DNA from: DATAVB01 sp040414495 | GTDB taxonomy: Bacteria; Actinomycetota; Actinomycetes; Mycobacteriales; QHCD01 | Length of the DNA: 13,304 nucleotides | Reading direction: 5' to 3' | Assembly (NCBI GenBank): GCA_040414495.1 | Contig: JBEDUI010000173.1 | Span: 1 to 13,304 of the forward strand | In this document: piece by piece, positions 13,121 to 13,304 of the stretch | Layout: every line of letters starts with the position of its first letter | Numbering within the stretch: position 1 is the first letter of the stretch | Translations under genes and position numbers: made by a program | The notes under the pieces: model-generated | Databases searched by the model: none | What the model was told of the DNA's origin: nothing | What the model saw: the letters and a program-made list of their open reading frames with translations, nothing else

Positions 13121-13304
13121 GTGGGAGAAATGATTCCGGCAGCGTGCACCCTGCCCGATGCGGACCGGCCGTTACGGGTCGCGGAATTCGAATCGCTCTT
13201 TGCGAATACGGTCCGTTCCGCCGAGCGGTCTGAACCGGATCGTTTGTCGTTGGTGCTGGATCCGGCGTTCGCCGGTCAGGCGGCCGAGCTGGCCGTACGG
13301 GACA
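13121..13304 (+). CDS. Small conserved protein of unknown function, 5' part; continues past right edge
   Basis: An open frame from GTG at 13121 reads VGEMIPAACTLPDADRPLRV, then AEFESLFANTVRSAERSEP, to the window edge with no stop (61 codons). The segment CTLPxADRPLRVAEFxxLFA recalls short actinobacterial proteins of about 100 residues that often carry ETECCSFF further on and neighbour MerR regulators; this is from memory and the Cys part is beyond the window. GTG is preferred to the in-frame ATG at 13130 because the GGGAG before that ATG is only two bases away, while GTG sits six bases after a -10 box. Its MerR-type promoter suggests metal- or stress-inducible expression. Confidence 0.75.
   Translation, partial: MGEMIPAACTLPDADRPLRVAEFESLFANTVRSAERSEPDRLSLVLDPAFAGQAAELAVRD

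Overview
The window looks like chromosomal DNA of a high-GC actinobacterium. Codon third positions are strongly G/C-rich. GTG starts are common, several genes seem to lack a Shine-Dalgarno sequence and have a TANNNT box just before the start codon (leaderless style), and the regulator families (DesK/NarL two-component pairs, MarR, a MerR-type operator) are typical of the group. The palindromic TTGATCATGAAGTT element near the left edge resembles dispersed elements I associate with Micromonosporaceae and relatives; this is recollection, not a search, so I do not name a genus.

Layout. (1) 1-680, minus strand: the N-terminal part of a NYN-domain (PIN-like nuclease) gene that runs off the left edge. 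Its conserved sequence stops about residue 162, and the frame then reads through a 19-bp inverted repeat with a tandem 11-bp repeat in its loop, so the gene looks broken or chimeric. (2) 866-2291, plus: a periplasmic-type solute-binding protein without a signal peptide, followed after 4 nt by a GNAT acetyltransferase. (3) 2288-3565, minus: an unrecognised membrane protein. (4) 3633-4121, plus: a free-standing GyrI-like effector-binding protein. (5) 4099-6089, minus: a two-component pair. (6) 6208-6942, plus: an FkbM-type methyltransferase, stop-to-stop with (7) 6939-8174, minus: a serine beta-lactamase/DD-peptidase-like hydrolase. (8) 8281-9009, plus: a class I methyltransferase interrupted by one in-frame TGA. 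(9) 9212-11391, plus: an operon of a four-helix membrane protein, a second DesK-like kinase and its NarL-type regulator. (10) 11433-12281, plus: an APH/CHK-like phosphotransferase, tail-to-tail with (11) 12238-12717, minus: a MarR regulator. (12) 12812-13054, plus: a tiny membrane-anchored CxxC/CxxC protein, divergent from marR. (13) 13121-13304, plus: the start of a small gene behind a MerR-style promoter with a GTAC-N4-GTAC operator in a 20-bp spacer; it runs off the right edge.

Most neighbours are small independent units of sensing, regulation and modification rather than one pathway. Convergent pairs are packed with stop overlaps of 4 to 44 nt, and I see no strong intrinsic terminators. 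No tRNA, rRNA, CRISPR array, transposase or phage gene was seen. Nothing here is a clearly new multi-gene system. The items most worth following are the hidden truncated NYN gene with its palindromic element, the TGA-interrupted methyltransferase, the MerR-type promoter at the right edge and the small membrane CxxC protein.
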